Shown piece by piece: positions 6,226-7,623 of a DNA stretch of 7,623 nt; positions within the stretch are counted from its first letter, which is position 1; each line of letters starts with the position of its first letter. A program made the translations under genes and the position numbers. Origin of the DNA: Candidatus Roizmanbacteria bacterium (GTDB taxonomy: Bacteria > Patescibacteriota > Microgenomatia > UBA1406 > GWC2-37-13); assembly GCA_027002315.1 (NCBI GenBank), contig JALWZV010000021.1, positions 1-7,623 on the forward strand. The letters run 5' to 3'. The notes beneath the pieces were generated by a model. It did no database searches, was not told the DNA's origin, and saw only the letters and a program-made list of their open reading frames with translations.

Positions 6226-7107
6226 ATGCGAGTTGACGGAAAGGCGATATCTTCTTTTCTTAAAAAAGAAATTAAGAAAAAAATTAAAGAAAACAATCTT
6301 TCAAATCTTAAACTGGTGGTCATTGTTGTAGATAATAAAACACACGACCAATCAACCTTCGTCAAAGCTAAAGAAAAACAGGCAAAAAGTTTAGGAATAG
6401 AATTTGAACTTATAGATATTAAAAGAGTTCCACTATTCGAGAAATTTGTAAGATTGTTACAAAAAATTGCAAATAAAAAAAGCAATACCGCAATTATTAT
6501 TCAACAACCATTACCTAATGGTTTGTCAACGAAAACAATATACAAGTTCATTCCTCTTGTAAAAGAAATAGAAGGTCATCTTAAAAAAACAGTTTTTATG
6601 CCACCAATAGGACAAGCTGTCATAACAATATTAAAGTATATTTATATAACTAAGGGTGAGGTGGACGAGAGATTGTTGCTTGATGTGGAAAACGACAAGC
6701 ACACATTTAAAACTCTACTAAAAAATAAAAACGTTGTTTTGATAGGAAGGGGAATTACTGGGGGATTGCCTATAGGTAAAACACTTACACAGTTTAAAAT
6801 AAACCACCTTAACATTAACTCTAAAACCTCGAATGTAGACAGATATCTAAAATCAGCCGACATTATTATCTCAGCTGTTGGAAAAAAAGTAATAGAGGCA
6901 AGTAAGTTAAAAAAGGGCGTAAACTTAATTAACGTTGGAGTAAGAAAAGAAAACGGTAAGTTGCGAGGAGACTATGATGAAGAAGAGATAAAAGATATTG
7001 CAGGTTTTTACACTCCTACACCGGGAGGAATAGGACCAATTGATGTAAGCTTCCTTTTTAATAACTTAGTAAAATCAGCTATTATTCAACAAAAAAAGAA
7101 TAGATGA
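6226..7107 (+). CDS. folD: Divergent FolD: methylene-THF dehydrogenase/cyclohydrolase
   Basis: FolD normally interconverts 5,10-methylene-, methenyl- and 10-formyl-tetrahydrofolate with NADP. The 293-residue protein keeps the family frame: RVDGKAIS at 2-9; FVKAKEKQAKSLGIE at 45-59 with the catalytic Lys at 49; IQQPLP at 92-97; a Rossmann region VVLIGRGITGGLP at 170-182; ADIIISAVGK at 211-220; and TPTPGGIGPIDVSFLFNN at 263-280. Several active-site features differ. The Tyr of YVxxK is Phe45, KDVDG is KEIEG (113-117), PCTPxG is FMPPIG (124-129), about 11 residues between those two motifs are absent, and about 20 extra residues (near 142-166) precede the Rossmann domain. ATG 6226 is chosen because it follows the strong -10; ATG 6214 would add MHLI and is the alternative. 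The gene ends in TGA, overlapping the miaA ATG. No frameshift is seen, so it is a maintained but altered enzyme. Confidence 0.8.
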   Translation: MRVDGKAISSFLKKEIKKKIKENNLSNLKLVVIVVDNKTHDQSTFVKAKEKQAKSLGIEFELIDIKRVPLFEKFVRLLQKIANKKSNTAIIIQQPLPNGLSTKTIYKFIPLVKEIEGHLKKTVFMPPIGQAVITILKYIYITKGEVDERLLLDVENDKHTFKTLLKNKNVVLIGRGITGGLPIGKTLTQFKINHLNINSKTSNVDRYLKSADIIISAVGKKVIEASKLKKGVNLINVGVRKENGKLRGDYDEEEIKDIAGFYTPTPGGIGPIDVSFLFNNLVKSAIIQQKKNR

Positions 7108-7623
7108 AAGTAACTGTAATTACCGGACAAACAGCAACCGGTAAAACCAGATTAGCTCTCAACATATCTTCAAAAAATAATAAAAGTAGTATTATCAATA
7201 TCGACTCCAGACAAATCTACAAAAAACTTGACATCATCACAGGTAAGGATATTAAAAGTGGTAGTGCGTTTAATCTAATTGAAAAGTACGATGGCTTTGA
7301 TATCGGGTTCTATAATCTCGAACAACAAAAAGTATGGCTATATGATGTTGTAAATCCAGATAGATATTTTTCTGCGTATGACTGGGAAAAAGTCTTTCTA
7401 CATCTGTTTCAATATTTAAAAAGGCAGGGAGTAAATCAGATAGTGATAATCGGTGGAACATATTTTTATATTCATTATTTACTATATCAAAGAGAAGGTA
7501 AAAACATAAAGATAAACTGGGAATGGAGAAAAAGAATGGAAAAAAAAGAGCTCAAAGAGATAATAAAAAAAATTATTGATATTAACCCAAGCTTTTATTT
7601 ATCACTATCAGAAAGTGATAAAT
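7104..7623 (+). CDS. miaA: tRNA dimethylallyltransferase, 5' part
   Basis: MiaA transfers the dimethylallyl group of DMAPP to N6 of A37 in tRNAs reading UNN codons. The open frame runs 173 codons to the window edge with no stop, so the C-terminal half is missing. Visible motifs: P-loop GQTATGKT at 8-15; IDSRQIYKKLDIITGKD at 33-49 with the conserved Asp34; VVNPDRYFSAYDW at 82-94 (usual DP..ysa.dF); and VIIGGTYFYIHYLL at 114-127, whose Thr119 matches the catalytic Thr of the VGGT motif. The start of the DP...pnD..R block follows at about 161-172. About 15-20 residues are inserted between TGKD and the WLYDVVNPD block, and the usual PHH before LiD is replaced by KVW. The start is ATG 7104, sharing ATGA with the folD stop, which implies translational coupling. 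Confidence 0.88.
   Translation, partial: MKVTVITGQTATGKTRLALNISSKNNKSSIINIDSRQIYKKLDIITGKDIKSGSAFNLIEKYDGFDIGFYNLEQQKVWLYDVVNPDRYFSAYDWEKVFLHLFQYLKRQGVNQIVIIGGTYFYIHYLLYQREGKNIKINWEWRKRMEKKELKEIIKKIIDINPSFYLSLSESDK

Noticed and set aside
7105..7113. TGA recoded as glycine (as in Gracilibacteria or SR1)
   Set aside because: Read-through of the folD TGA would add only two codons, and no in-frame TGA occurs in rplJ, rplL, gyrB, ppa or gyrA, so TGA as stop is the simplest reading.
1..7623. CRISPR array, insertion sequence, toxin-antitoxin or defence genes
   Set aside because: No spaced direct repeats, transposase-like protein or terminal inverted repeats were seen; the window is filled by housekeeping genes.

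Overview
This 7.6 kb window is bacterial, AT-rich, and almost entirely coding on the + strand. In order it holds: a leader region of about 250 bases, rplJ (L10), rplL (L7/L12), gyrB, ppa (inorganic pyrophosphatase), gyrA, a divergent folD, and the 5' part of miaA, which runs off the right edge. Every gene except the partial miaA has its stop in the window. All complete genes stop with TAA except folD, which stops with TGA. The long gyrase genes contain no in-frame TGA, so the standard bacterial code fits.

The gene content and sequence style suggest a small-genome uncultured lineage of the Candidate Phyla Radiation (Patescibacteria), possibly Microgenomates or a relative. This is inferred from four things: A-rich, Shine-Dalgarno-poor starts; very tight gene packing; lysine- and isoleucine-rich proteins; and unusual FolD and MiaA variants. 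It is not proved by any marker in the window.

Region by region: bases 1-251 carry the probable tail of an upstream gene, several small hairpins, a weak promoter candidate at 142-169, and a hairpin at 175-223 that resembles the L10 autoregulatory leader. Bases 252-6173 form a tight block rplJ-rplL-gyrB-ppa-gyrA with gaps of 31, 7, 28 and 6 bases and no convincing terminator. The block joins the ribosomal stalk, both DNA gyrase subunits and the enzyme that removes pyrophosphate made by polymerases and ligases. Bases 6187-6215 carry a good extended -10 promoter. It would start a second unit, folD-miaA, joined by a 4-base ATGA overlap and covering one-carbon folate metabolism and tRNA A37 isopentenylation.

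I found no mobile element, CRISPR array, tRNA, rRNA or defence system. The most noteworthy items are the remodelled FolD active site, the insertion of ppa between gyrB and gyrA behind the ribosomal stalk genes, the putative L10 leader, and the possible leaderless start of folD.
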